A stretch of DNA of 64,000 bases from Butyrivibrio sp. (lineage in GTDB: Bacteria > Bacillota > Clostridia > Lachnospirales > Lachnospiraceae). Each line of letters opens with the position of its first letter. Position 1 is the first letter of the stretch. The translations under genes and the position numbers were made by a program. Location of the stretch: the NCBI GenBank assembly GCA_015056625.1, contig SVFY01000004.1:148693-212692 (forward strand), in the 5' to 3' direction. Under the pieces are notes generated by a model. It did not search any database. It saw nothing but the letters and a program-made list of their open reading frames with translations, and was not told the origin of the DNA. Of the stretch, positions 23,807-33,620 are shown one piece after another.

Positions 23807-25324
23807 TTAACTTTTGCTACCTTGACATAATTTCATATTTATCTCATTTATAATGGTTTTAAACTCTGTCCTATTTCTGTACAACAACACCTGTCCTCCG
23901 ATAGATGTGGCAAGCCAAAGTATTAAACGATAAATAATTCCAATCAAAGATATAGGCAATATACTAGCAATCAGATATGTGAACCAAAATAATATGCCAG
24001 TAGTAGCTGCTACCTTTAACTCACCTACAAAAGTATGTACCAGAAATCTGTCATCTTTAAAACAAAGCATTCCAACGACTTTTACTCTTCCAAACCAGAT
24101 AAAAAAATGGCCAATGGCTGTTGCTACAAGTATCCCGCTTATTCCCCATATTCTCCCAAGCAGTATTGACACTATAATATTAACTATTGCTGACATAACC
24201 CTGCTTAGTTTATCGATTTCATAATGTCCAAATACATCTCTATATGCGACTACAGCATACTGCCTTACAGCAATATAGTTATTAGCAGCAATAGCTAAGA
24301 CAGCTAGAAATGGCAAAAGATATTTTTCACCAAACACGACAATTATTGTTGGCTGAAACATAATAGCAAAACCTACAAATGCACAGGTAGCCAGAAACAT
24401 ACATACAAAATCATAAATCCTGTAGCTTTCCAAAAATTCATTTTCTGATGTGCAATATTTTTTATTTCCAAAGGTCGCGTTTAATGGCTGTAATGTTTTT
24501 ACAACCAGATTCATAATTCCTTTATTTATCAACAAATAATTCGAAAACAATGCAACATAGCCAACCCCACAGAGTATGGAGATTATTATATTATCAGCAG
24601 AACTGTATATTATAGCGGACAATTTATGAACAATCATATTCTTCATGTCTGCTGTAACACCTTTTTCCTGATAACTTCTAAAGTCAACTCTGGCACTTTT
24701 TACTCTTTTATATCTAAATTTACTATATCCAAAAATAGCAAGATTACTAAATATGTTGGTAATCAGGTTGATCAAAATAAAAATCAGATACTGTTGCAAA
24801 AAGATGATAATAAATATCTGGGCAATAAAACCTAGCACCTTGAACAACGTATCAATTATCACTACTATAAACTCATTTTGATCTGCGATAAGTAATATGC
24901 GCCGATATGCCAAAAAGTATGTACTTAACGAAATAAGCATTTGAATGCAAAAAACAATATGTATCGTATTCCAGTCAGAAACTTCTTCTCTAATGATTAC
25001 CGGAAGACAGAAATACAAAATTAAGCCTACTACTGCTACGAAAACTCCTAATGCCATATAGAGCTGTCTAAACATTGACATCAGTATAGATACTTCGCTC
25101 CAATCCATTTCACTTAGAGCCTTATATAATCTGTAAGTGAATATCCCGCTAGCTCCCATCTCAGCCACTGTAAGAACAGTGAACATACTCCCAAAAAGCC
25201 CCTCGTACCCCAAATAATCCGGATCAAAATATGCAAGGAACAGCTTTCGAACCACTAACCCCAAAACTGTTAATATTAAATATGCTGTAACAGAAAAGAT
25301 ACTATTTTTTAAACCTCTTTTCAT
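23807..25324 (-). CDS. Oligosaccharide flippase (Wzx-like)
   Basis: A 505-residue membrane protein with about 12-14 hydrophobic helices, fitting the polysaccharide transport/MOP flippase group. It would flip undecaprenyl-linked repeat units across the membrane. The start region SIFSVTAYLILTVLGLVVRKLF and LGYEGLFGSMFTVLTVAEMG are typical of flippases in Firmicutes capsule clusters. No clear ribosome site is seen. It lies between the F420-type iron-sulfur gene and the UDP-xylose synthase. Confidence 0.9.
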   Translation of the reverse strand: MKRGLKNSIFSVTAYLILTVLGLVVRKLFLAYFDPDYLGYEGLFGSMFTVLTVAEMGASGIFTYRLYKALSEMDWSEVSILMSMFRQLYMALGVFVAVVGLILYFCLPVIIREEVSDWNTIHIVFCIQMLISLSTYFLAYRRILLIADQNEFIVVIIDTLFKVLGFIAQIFIIIFLQQYLIFILINLITNIFSNLAIFGYSKFRYKRVKSARVDFRSYQEKGVTADMKNMIVHKLSAIIYSSADNIIISILCGVGYVALFSNYLLINKGIMNLVVKTLQPLNATFGNKKYCTSENEFLESYRIYDFVCMFLATCAFVGFAIMFQPTIIVVFGEKYLLPFLAVLAIAANNYIAVRQYAVVAYRDVFGHYEIDKLSRVMSAIVNIIVSILLGRIWGISGILVATAIGHFFIWFGRVKVVGMLCFKDDRFLVHTFVGELKVAATTGILFWFTYLIASILPISLIGIIYRLILWLATSIGGQVLLYRNRTEFKTIINEINMKLCQGSKS

Positions 25325-25378
25325 CAGTTAATATTCATTAGCCTTTCTTTTTGGATCACTCAAACAATAATCCTAAGA

Positions 25379-26551
25379 TTATCTGCCTATCAGTTTTTTT
25401 AAATAACATTTAATGTTGTCAATAAAAATATCCAGTAGTAATATTTGGTTTACGGTCTTTGTAAAGCCCACCTTTCTTACACCTTCAATAAATTCAGACC
25501 TTTTTTTGTGAGGAGATACTGGTAAAATCAAAGGAGAATTGAACGCTATTGCAGTACTAATATCAGATTTCTCACAGCAAATCTCTCCATCAAGTTCATC
25601 TAAAAGAGTTTCTCCTTTCTTTGTATGAGTTATTACTAAAGAAACTCCTTTTCCATCATCAAAGTCTTTGAAGATTTTTTCACATCCCCAAAAATCACCG
25701 AGCGAAATGTCAGCCTCCCGCTCCAAATACTTAAAGATACATTTATGACAAGATGGCCTCAGCATGACATTGTGAATAAAAGCCTGAAGATACCTATTCT
25801 TCAAACTATTTTCCTTTATTACTTTCCCGTTATCAAATTTAAGTAGCAACCCCCACCCGTCTCTTGATGATGACCTCTTCAATGAATTCTTAGTGCGAAA
25901 AGAGGACTCTACAACCTTAGCTTTATTTTTTTCCTCGATTTCATCTATGTATTTCTTCCAGTAGTAGCTTGATGGAACTCCATGACATACTACTTCCGCA
26001 CAAAACAGATTGCCAGTATCACCGGAAACATATCTTTGCAAAGCATTAATCTGACAGGGAGTTCCAGTAAACAAAACAGTCTTTCCCATTTTAAGGAAAC
26101 TGTCTATTTCATCATAGCAGCCTGAGATATCACTTTGGAGGTATTTACTGCCATGAAGTTTTTGCAACCCCTCCGTGCTGTCTATCCTGATATGGCTACA
26201 TTCATACTGATCATCTGACATGGCTGCGCCATAGACAACTCCATCGTTTTCAATTATTTTTCTAGCCAAAGCATCAAATACTCCACCACTAGAACTATCT
26301 TGTCTAATATCACCGTCCTTGTTTATAACGGCATAAACATTTTTATCGATAATAGTAGCAGTCTTTTTTGACGTCGGCGCATTTAAAACAGGGCATGTTT
26401 CTTCACACAATCTGCAATCGATACATTTTTCCAAAACAACTTTGGGATATCTAAAGCCTTCAGAGTCTATTTTTTCCATGATTGCATCGCTTGGGCATTT
26501 TTTCATACATGCCATACATCCACAACAATCAAATTTACTTATTTGGATCAT
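25379..26551 (-). CDS. 4Fe-4S protein of the F420 hydrogenase beta-subunit family (EPS-linked)
   Basis: A 390-residue protein with an N-terminal double 4Fe-4S ferredoxin domain (CCGCMACMKKCP and CIDCRLCEETCP, residues about 9-53), followed by the FrhB-like domain (SSSGGVFDALARKI, FTGTPCQINALQRY) and a further Cys motif (CHKCIFKYLEREAD). Such proteins recur in polysaccharide clusters beside polysaccharide pyruvyl transferases, as here; a redox step on the polymer is suspected but unproven. It overlaps the upstream glycosyltransferase by 4 nt (ATGA). Confidence 0.9.
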   Translation of the reverse strand: MIQISKFDCCGCMACMKKCPSDAIMEKIDSEGFRYPKVVLEKCIDCRLCEETCPVLNAPTSKKTATIIDKNVYAVINKDGDIRQDSSSGGVFDALARKIIENDGVVYGAAMSDDQYECSHIRIDSTEGLQKLHGSKYLQSDISGCYDEIDSFLKMGKTVLFTGTPCQINALQRYVSGDTGNLFCAEVVCHGVPSSYYWKKYIDEIEEKNKAKVVESSFRTKNSLKRSSSRDGWGLLLKFDNGKVIKENSLKNRYLQAFIHNVMLRPSCHKCIFKYLEREADISLGDFWGCEKIFKDFDDGKGVSLVITHTKKGETLLDELDGEICCEKSDISTAIAFNSPLILPVSPHKKRSEFIEGVRKVGFTKTVNQILLLDIFIDNIKCYLKKLIGR

Positions 26552-27570
26552 AAAGCATTTACCCTTTTCACTCTAATACTCTCATATTTTGTCTTTAAAT
26601 ATCTCAGTATTTTAATTAAAACCACCCCGCATGGATTTGACAGGCCATAGAAAAAAAACTTTATTTTTAGCGATCGGTTCTCAATTTTTAAATACTCCCG
26701 CCTAGCATAAGCTCTATCACCCATTTTGACTGCCATAACCATATTGGCACAAACTTGGTTTTCTCTGATAACAGAAAAATATTGATTCAATTCAGCTTCT
26801 GGAACATCCATGTTTTTTAGTGTCTCTTCCAACACTTCATCAGCATTTTTTCTATATTCAACCCTCTTATCAATCGATGGACAAACCCGTGACAAACTGT
26901 TTAAATACACAACGTAATGATATAAAGCCTCATCCATATAATATCTTTTATACTTGTAATAAAGCGGTAACAACAGCTGAAAATTTTGTGCATTTCTTTT
27001 CTTGTAAATCTCATGTTCAGGATTGACATCGTCAAAAGCACTCATTCTTACCATGTGACACCCTGGGCAAAAAATCGATTTGTAATTAATCATATGTTCA
27101 AACTGATTTTCATCTCTAGTACATGCATCCGCCTTTTTTATCAGCTTTCTGAATGGTTTTTCTAGATTGTATTCATGATACATATATGCATTTGAAGTAA
27201 CCACAGCATACTCTTTGTGTCTTTCTAGAAATTCAACCCTTTTTTCTATAGAATCATCAGCAAGCCAGTCATCCGGATCTGGCCAAATAAGATATTGCCC
27301 ATGAACGTGTTTAAGGCCTGTATTCACTGCAGCCCCTACTCCTTCATTTTCCTGATAAATATACCAACAAACACCGCCTGAAAGCTCATAGTTTTTAATA
27401 AACTCTTTTATCAAGCCAGCTGTTCCATCTGTTGAACCATCATCAACAAATATCACTTCAAGTTCACGATATGTCTGCCTAAATAGCGAATCTAAAAACC
27501 TTGAAATTTTTTTTTCCATATTAAAGCATGGCACCAACACACTAACTAACGGTTTTTCTTTCACTTCCAT
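26548..27570 (-). CDS. Family 2 glycosyltransferase
   Basis: A GT-A fold enzyme of about 340 residues. The N-terminus has PLVSVLVPCFNMEKKISRFLDSL, the nucleotide-sugar site EVIFVDDGSTDGTAGL, and the DxD-like motif WPDPDDWL near residue 108. It adds one sugar to the lipid-linked repeat unit from the cytosolic side. Start choice is uncertain: the ATG at 27570 has AAAGGA touching it, a GTG two codons later fits that site better, and an ATG at 27633 would overlap the previous gene by about 50 nt. Confidence 0.9.
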   Translation of the reverse strand: MEVKEKPLVSVLVPCFNMEKKISRFLDSLFRQTYRELEVIFVDDGSTDGTAGLIKEFIKNYELSGGVCWYIYQENEGVGAAVNTGLKHVHGQYLIWPDPDDWLADDSIEKRVEFLERHKEYAVVTSNAYMYHEYNLEKPFRKLIKKADACTRDENQFEHMINYKSIFCPGCHMVRMSAFDDVNPEHEIYKKRNAQNFQLLLPLYYKYKRYYMDEALYHYVVYLNSLSRVCPSIDKRVEYRKNADEVLEETLKNMDVPEAELNQYFSVIRENQVCANMVMAVKMGDRAYARREYLKIENRSLKIKFFFYGLSNPCGVVLIKILRYLKTKYESIRVKRVNAL

Positions 27571-27580
27571 TCCTTTTGCC

Positions 27581-28471
27581 TCAGCACTCAATAATGTGAA
27601 AATTTTCAAGGATAAGATCTGTCGTTCTACCATCTTGATACCACTTACTAGGACTAACGACTATCCTGTTCTCCTTGCCGGATAACATTTGCGCCCACCA
27701 ACTAAATGTACTGTTAGAAATAATAAAATGATCACACCCTGTCATACACAAAAAATCATCTAAAGCGCTATCGCCATGGAAATAATATACATCTGCATTT
27801 AAATGATAATTCGTCCTAACCCATTCAATGTCATCAGAAAATACTATAAAAAAGGCTTCTGACACTTGTTCTTTTATATATACTATAGACTTGGAAAAAT
27901 AATTCTCATCGCATACTTGCAATTGAGGGAACTGTAAATAGTCTCCTCGTCTGATATGAAGGCATACCATTTTCCCTCTGTGCATGTTGTACATATGTTT
28001 GAACTCGCTTTGTATTTCACTGCTAAACCTAAGCTTCTTTGCTAAACTTTGCAGCTGTCCTCCCATTGCTGATGGCCACTGGTAATACCCATCCACCATC
28101 AGAACTTTCTTTTGGCAATCGATACTGTTAATATTCTCAATTTGTGGTATTCTTTTTTGAGAAAAGAAAAGCCCCTTTGTGATTAGCTTATTAAAAAGCT
28201 CATCACCATCCTCATCTTTTTGATATGCTCCAATCATTTTGCAAAGCTTAACAAAAACCTTAATTAGAAGCGCCAAAAAGACGCTGTTTATCTCTTTTAC
28301 TTCGCTTTTATCAATTAAATCAAAAAGATAATCACCGTGATAATCGTTACGAAGCTTAAGCCCCGCCTTATTAACGTACACCTCGTGGTGACAGACCTCT
28401 GATAACAATCTAGCAAAACTGTATTGAAATAATTGATTGCCAATTCCACCATAAATATTCAAAATAATCAT
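27581..28471 (-). CDS. Family 11 glycosyltransferase (alpha-1,2-fucosyltransferase type)
   Basis: A 296-residue enzyme starting IILNIYGGIGNQLFQYSFAR, with the GT11 motif VCLHIRRGDYL near residue 175 (the HxRRxD motif that contacts GDP-sugar) and SNSTFSWWAQML near the end. GT11 members transfer fucose, or in bacteria sometimes other GDP- or UDP-sugars, to form alpha-1,2 links. It suggests fucose in the polymer, although no fucose pathway genes are in the window. Confidence 0.93.
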   Translation of the reverse strand: MIILNIYGGIGNQLFQYSFARLLSEVCHHEVYVNKAGLKLRNDYHGDYLFDLIDKSEVKEINSVFLALLIKVFVKLCKMIGAYQKDEDGDELFNKLITKGLFFSQKRIPQIENINSIDCQKKVLMVDGYYQWPSAMGGQLQSLAKKLRFSSEIQSEFKHMYNMHRGKMVCLHIRRGDYLQFPQLQVCDENYFSKSIVYIKEQVSEAFFIVFSDDIEWVRTNYHLNADVYYFHGDSALDDFLCMTGCDHFIISNSTFSWWAQMLSGKENRIVVSPSKWYQDGRTTDLILENFHIIEC

Positions 28472-28490
28472 TTTGTCACCATTATCACAC

Positions 28491-29687
28491 TCATTCCAAA
28501 GAGTTCTTTAACCAGTCCAGCGAATACTCCCTTAATTCCACTAACCTGCTTTCCAAGTCTTGGTAATCAATCGGTTTCTCCAATACTTTTATCGCCTCGT
28601 CAAGATCATGTATCTTTCTATCCCTAAGGTCAAAAGTAGCGAGGATATCATTTATTCTTGAATTAAATGACACTCTAGACTCCTTCTCTCGTTCAATGGC
28701 CAAAAACTCTTTTCCCATTACTATTGACATTGCAATACCATGAAAAGAATCAGTAATGACCAAACTAGAATTAAGTACTGTCTCTACAAATTCTCTAGGA
28801 TCAATCGTGTCAACATAATCTGCTTCAAAGCCATCATCAACGTCACAGTATCTGCCGTTGGCGTATCTTAATACTTTTAATCTTTGTCCTTTTTTTTCCG
28901 AAATCTTTCTCGAGATTAATCTGCTTTTTTTATCCCTACCTAGGAAATAACAAAAAATATATTCTTCATTCTTTTCTTGTATCTCAAAAAGATCCAACCA
29001 GTCTTTACTAGAAATCAGCATGGTTGGGTCTAGCACCGAGGCCACTTCCTTCTCGCTAAGTCTTTCTATTTTGGAAGCCATGCTTTTTTCTCTGACAGAT
29101 AATCTGTCAAAGCCAGCTAGGTCGCGCCTGACTTCTTTTTCAAACCTATGAGGTAGCTTTGAAACTCCGGTACTTGCTGCGTATGCTATCTTTCTTCCAT
29201 TCCTTACAAAATCAAGAAAAAAAACTTTATCATTTTGAAATAACACGCGCTCAGGTAACCAGATTATGTCACTTCCAACCACAAATGCATCATACTTACC
29301 ATTTATTGAAGAGATGGTATTTGAATAATATATTGTTTTTGTATGAGGTATCCCTTCTGAAAAAAGCAGAATCTTTTTGTTTCTTTCCTGGACAATTTCA
29401 TCGCACTCGACTCTTTTTTTCTTGTTAATCTTGAACCCATTTTTGATCCAAAGCTTTATCAGATCTATCTTTTCGTCAAAACTTCTTGCACAAAAATAAT
29501 ATAATGACTTTTGAATTTTTTGTTTTTGGGAAATGATAAATTTGTACTGAATCTGTTCACATCCATAACCAAAACTGCTAATGATCTTTTGCAACGCGTA
29601 AGCTTGCAGCACTCCACCATAATTTGTGTTACCATTGTAATCTGTTAATATACCTATTTTTTTAATAGAATTACTTTTACCCTTCAT
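28491..29687 (-). CDS. Polysaccharide pyruvyl transferase family protein
   Basis: A 398-residue protein beginning KKIGILTDYNGNTNYGGVLQAYALQ, the usual start of this family, with DAFVVGSDIIWLPE near residue 130 and ITDSFHGIAMSIVMGKEF near residue 310. Members transfer pyruvate from phosphoenolpyruvate to sugar hydroxyls, giving acidic ketals. It pairs with the FrhB-like gene, a common association. A GGAG site lies 11 nt before the ATG. Confidence 0.9.
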   Translation of the reverse strand: MKGKSNSIKKIGILTDYNGNTNYGGVLQAYALQKIISSFGYGCEQIQYKFIISQKQKIQKSLYYFCARSFDEKIDLIKLWIKNGFKINKKKRVECDEIVQERNKKILLFSEGIPHTKTIYYSNTISSINGKYDAFVVGSDIIWLPERVLFQNDKVFFLDFVRNGRKIAYAASTGVSKLPHRFEKEVRRDLAGFDRLSVREKSMASKIERLSEKEVASVLDPTMLISSKDWLDLFEIQEKNEEYIFCYFLGRDKKSRLISRKISEKKGQRLKVLRYANGRYCDVDDGFEADYVDTIDPREFVETVLNSSLVITDSFHGIAMSIVMGKEFLAIEREKESRVSFNSRINDILATFDLRDRKIHDLDEAIKVLEKPIDYQDLESRLVELREYSLDWLKNSLE

Positions 29688-29690
29688 AGC

Positions 29691-30965
29691 CTAACAAACT
29701 CCAATCAAGGTTTTCTTACTATAATCTACAAGTGTATTGGCATGATACATAAGCGGAAGAATAATAATGTACTTGTATGATAGGAATGGTCCTTCAATCG
29801 AGCTCATGATCATGAGCGTTGCAAATGCTCCAAAGCACCATAAAGTGAGTCTCTCATCTGTACAATAACTCAAGGAATCCATACTCAAAATGTGAATGAT
29901 CATCATGACTATTATTCCAATTATCCCTGCTTTCAAGGCCACATCCAGATACCCATTATGGGCGTACCAAGGTACATTAAGATAGGTTGAGGCTACGGAT
30001 GATACACTTTTCCCGAGAATTGGAGATTCTACTATCTGTCTTATTGCTCCATTCCAGATTACTTGTCTTACATTTACCGAATGAGCTTTTTTAAAGTATT
30101 TTTGTACAACATCTGAAAACTTCGAAATAATTGCCTCGCTGAAAAGAAGAAGTAGCTGGAAAAGCATGATTACGACATATGCCATTTTCATAAGCATACG
30201 CTTATTTCCACTGTTAACATATGCATTTTTTCTAGAAGTAAGTTTCCTTCCTGTAAGCAACAGGGCCACTAGTGTAGTCATCATTACACAGCAGGCTATA
30301 CCCAAAGTGCATCTTACGTGCAACATTTCAAACCAGAACAAGATAATAAACAAATATTCCATAATACCCAGTCTCTTATTGAATATTATTGCCTTTACGC
30401 CAATAAGAACAATTGCAGTATAATAGTAACCAGTCATTGTGTTCTTGGTTCCGAGAAAATAGACTGACTCACTAAAAGCGCTCCAAGTATAATTCATATT
30501 TCTATATAAGCCATCCGGGTATATAAATGTGAGAACAAAATTGAAAATACAAAGAATATAGAGATTAGTGTAAATACCATCTATCAGTGCTTTTGGATCG
30601 CGAATTATCCCGCATTCTACCATACAAACCATTCCTATCATTGGAATAGTCTTTCCCAAGATATATCGAAATGTTTCAACGATTTTCCAGTTAACTACCC
30701 CTGAAAGGACAAAGACAACAGCAAGCGCAACAAAGCCCCAAAGCAATCCTTGCTGTCTTTTTCCTCTTCTTGTTAAGATGTAGTATTCTGTAATGATATA
30801 GAACGAAAAAAGAATTGTCAGATAGTCAACAAATCTTCCAACCTGCCATATAGCTCCGGGCATACCATACGTACTATCAGGGAAAAAGAAAAGAATCGTT
30901 CCCCAAAATGAAACCAAGGCCACTTTATTAATTGATATGGCAATTGTTCTTATCTCAGTATTCAT
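29691..30965 (-). CDS. O-antigen ligase/Wzy-like polymerase
   Basis: A 424-residue membrane protein with 10-12 helices and a large loop at about residues 280-330 (ILGKSVSSVASTYLNVPWYAHNGYLDVALKAG), which fits the periplasm-side loop with the conserved H-N of the Wzy/WaaL group. In this operon it would polymerise repeat units. Sequence in this family is poorly conserved, so the assignment rests on topology, the HN-x-Y loop and context. Confidence 0.85.
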   Translation of the reverse strand: MNTEIRTIAISINKVALVSFWGTILFFFPDSTYGMPGAIWQVGRFVDYLTILFSFYIITEYYILTRRGKRQQGLLWGFVALAVVFVLSGVVNWKIVETFRYILGKTIPMIGMVCMVECGIIRDPKALIDGIYTNLYILCIFNFVLTFIYPDGLYRNMNYTWSAFSESVYFLGTKNTMTGYYYTAIVLIGVKAIIFNKRLGIMEYLFIILFWFEMLHVRCTLGIACCVMMTTLVALLLTGRKLTSRKNAYVNSGNKRMLMKMAYVVIMLFQLLLLFSEAIISKFSDVVQKYFKKAHSVNVRQVIWNGAIRQIVESPILGKSVSSVASTYLNVPWYAHNGYLDVALKAGIIGIIVMMIIHILSMDSLSYCTDERLTLWCFGAFATLMIMSSIEGPFLSYKYIIILPLMYHANTLVDYSKKTLIGVC

Positions 30966-30990
30966 CCGAATAAATAAACCTCAATCATTG

Positions 30991-32115
30991 TCAACGCGAA
31001 ATAGATTCGCTATTGTTTATCTCATTTCTAAGAATATTTCCAAACATTTCAGCCACATTCCCAATATCAAAAAAAGCTGCTTTTTCTGCATCAACGTCTA
31101 CATCAGTATCCATGTTTGATAGAATTTCCTGGGCCCATTTGCCTGACTTGAGTTGTAATGGCAAGAAATGCAGATAATCTGAAAACTTCACTTCACAAGG
31201 AACAGCGTCTGATGCATAAGCTTTTAAGTGCATGGCCTGTGCCTCAATCAAAGTCATGCCAAAACCTTCATAAAGAGATGGAAGAACCATGCAGTCTGAT
31301 ACCATCATCATTTTCCTTATATCCTTAGTGTTTCCGCACGCAATTACGGACGTTTCCAAATGCAATCTTCTTATTTTGTTTTGAATAGCTTCTCTTCTTT
31401 TACTGCTTCCATCTCCAACCAACAGCAAAACACTCTTTTGTTCAAGTTTCTTTATCTCATAAAAGATATCCAGCAATTTCTCATGATTCTTTACTTTTTC
31501 GAACTTTCCTATGTGCAGTACAACAAATAAGTCATCAACGCCCATTTGTTTCCGCATCTCTTCTCTCTCTCTTTTATCATACAAAAACTGACTAAAATCA
31601 ATTCCGTTAGGAAGTATAGTCACCTGGTTCAAGTATTTTTTTCCATAGACCCACTGTGCAGCTCTTTTAGAAACAGCAAGACGTTTGGTCGCGGTTTTTT
31701 GAAAAAACAACTTAAAAACGTTATTGGCCAATACTTTCCACTTGTTTGAAAGCCCCGCGCATTCGCACCTGGTTATCCTTGTACGTACTCCAGAGTTTTC
31801 TGCCGCTAGCACATACAAAAAATCAACCGCATGATTTATGGCAAAATAGACTGTTTCAACATCATTTTGCTTTATAAATTGCTTGAACCTGCTAATACCT
31901 AATTTAAATCTGATTATTGGATTATCAATTCTTTCATCAATAAGCACTGTATATTCAATCTGAGCTAACTCATTGTCAAAAAAATCTGTAAGCTTATTGA
32001 CCATCACTATGTGAAAGCTGAGATTGTCAGCATGCATTCTTGATAAAATATTAAACAAAGAAGTCTGTACACCGCCAACGTCAAATTTATCAATCCAGAT
32101 ATAAACTCTTTTCAT
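30991..32115 (-). CDS. Family 4 glycosyltransferase
   Basis: A GT-B enzyme of 374 residues: N-terminal KFDVGGVQTSLFNILSRM, hinge region, and a C-terminal donor-binding domain with VLHIGKFEKVKNHEKLLDIF and PSLYEGFGMTLIEAQAMHL (the E-x7-E motif of GT4). The ATG at 32115 is preferred because AAAGGA lies 5 nt upstream; an earlier ATG at 32139 lacks a site. It is retained within the EPS operon, just after the radical SAM gene. Confidence 0.93.
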   Translation of the reverse strand: MKRVYIWIDKFDVGGVQTSLFNILSRMHADNLSFHIVMVNKLTDFFDNELAQIEYTVLIDERIDNPIIRFKLGISRFKQFIKQNDVETVYFAINHAVDFLYVLAAENSGVRTRITRCECAGLSNKWKVLANNVFKLFFQKTATKRLAVSKRAAQWVYGKKYLNQVTILPNGIDFSQFLYDKREREEMRKQMGVDDLFVVLHIGKFEKVKNHEKLLDIFYEIKKLEQKSVLLLVGDGSSKRREAIQNKIRRLHLETSVIACGNTKDIRKMMMVSDCMVLPSLYEGFGMTLIEAQAMHLKAYASDAVPCEVKFSDYLHFLPLQLKSGKWAQEILSNMDTDVDVDAEKAAFFDIGNVAEMFGNILRNEINNSESISR

Positions 32116-32139
32116 GAAAGTCCTTTGCTTAATCCACAA

Positions 32140-33612
32140 TCACAAATTTGGTTTTCTAAAAAGAAACTCCTTAAACCTTCCAAACGCCTTCAGACTTCTC
32201 TTCATATCATCAATGCTTTTAACACTCATCACAATCCTATGCCCGATATACCAAGGTCTTAAATAAAACTTTCTTCTACAGTAATTACAGAACTCCACTA
32301 GTTCATCAGCAGAAATGTCATCTATGTGCATGCTAGTATTGTGATTGCCATCTTCTTTAAGATAATCTGTATATTTACCACTTAGATATCCCTGAGACAC
32401 TGCCCAATCGTAGGCTTCTGTACCAGGAAATGGCATTAACGGATAGAACTGTGCAGTGTCTAATTTCAAAGTCAAAGCCACTTTCAATGTCTCTTTCATA
32501 GTTTCTCGGGTTTCACCCTTATTTCCGACTATGAAGCAACCATGAACCTGCATTCCAGCTTTTCTGGCATTATCTACAAACGGCTTAAACTGTTCTACTT
32601 TTGTGCCTTTTTTAATGTTATTGAGGATCTGCTGACTTCCACTTTCAAAGCCTGGCAGCAATAGTCTGCATCCAGCTTTCTTCATTTCTACCATTGTCTC
32701 ATAATCCAAGGTCACACGAGAATTGCACATCCAACGGATCTTTTTATTTATCCCTTTTGCTCTTATCAGTGAGCAAAACTCTTTTACCCTGTTAACATCA
32801 GCAGTAAAAGTATCATCTTCAATTACAACTTCCTTAACCTCCGGAAAATTTGTAACAATATACTCAAACTCTTCGACTATGTTCTTAGGGCTTCTATATC
32901 TATAAGTGTGCCCATGCATCGTCTGAGGATATAGGCAGAAATTGCAATAGAACGGGCATCCTCTACCTGTAAAAATCTGAATTTCCGGATATGTTGCCAC
33001 TGGTTGAAAATAATCTTTAACGTCAAGATGCTTTTTAATAAACTCTGATGCAAAAGGAACGCTATCCATATCTGTGATATATGGCATGTCCTCATTGTTT
33101 ACTATTTCACCGTTGTTATTTCTATAGGATATTCCTCTGACCTTAGTCCAATCGGCTCCACTTTTTAACGCATCGGCAATCTCATTTACGCTGAGATCAT
33201 ATTCCTTTCTCGCTACTGCATCTATTGCAGAAGACATCTTCAGAGTTTCTTCTGCTCTCACAGAAACATGCGTACCAACCAGCATTACAATAGCTTCCGG
33301 GTACTTGCTTTTTATATTTGCAGCAAAGGATGTATCATTATAGATAGATGGTGTTGTTGAATCTACGACAAACAGTTTTACACCTTCTGCTTTAGAAGCA
33401 ATCTTTTCCCAAGCATCTCGTTCAGAAAGCTGCTTAGCAGGCGCATCAAGAAATTCAACCTGATATCCCTGTTTCTCCAACCGAGCTGCAGCATAAATAA
33501 GCCAAAGAGGATAGTAAAAACACCCAGACTTTGTAATAGCTGGACTTCTCTGTTCCCTAGAAAATTTTCCGTATTCAGATTTAAATGGTGGATTAACAAA
33601 GAATACTTTCAT
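32140..33612 (-). CDS. B12-binding radical SAM protein in the EPS operon
   Basis: A 490-residue protein. The N-terminal cobalamin-binding Rossmann domain (FFVNPPF, YPLWLIYAAARLEKQGYQV, VGTHVSVRAEETL) is followed by a radical SAM core with the cluster motif GRGCPFYCNFCLYP (CxxxCxxC, about residue 215) and PGFESGSQQILNNIKKGT. It resembles class B methyltransferases and related enzymes such as those acting on lipids. Its substrate is unknown; in this operon it may methylate or rearrange a sugar or the lipid carrier. GAGG precedes the ATG; 8 bp after the GT2 gene. Confidence 0.93.
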   Translation of the reverse strand: MKVFFVNPPFKSEYGKFSREQRSPAITKSGCFYYPLWLIYAAARLEKQGYQVEFLDAPAKQLSERDAWEKIASKAEGVKLFVVDSTTPSIYNDTSFAANIKSKYPEAIVMLVGTHVSVRAEETLKMSSAIDAVARKEYDLSVNEIADALKSGADWTKVRGISYRNNNGEIVNNEDMPYITDMDSVPFASEFIKKHLDVKDYFQPVATYPEIQIFTGRGCPFYCNFCLYPQTMHGHTYRYRSPKNIVEEFEYIVTNFPEVKEVVIEDDTFTADVNRVKEFCSLIRAKGINKKIRWMCNSRVTLDYETMVEMKKAGCRLLLPGFESGSQQILNNIKKGTKVEQFKPFVDNARKAGMQVHGCFIVGNKGETRETMKETLKVALTLKLDTAQFYPLMPFPGTEAYDWAVSQGYLSGKYTDYLKEDGNHNTSMHIDDISADELVEFCNYCRRKFYLRPWYIGHRIVMSVKSIDDMKRSLKAFGRFKEFLFRKPNL

Positions 33613-33620
33613 CTATTTCC

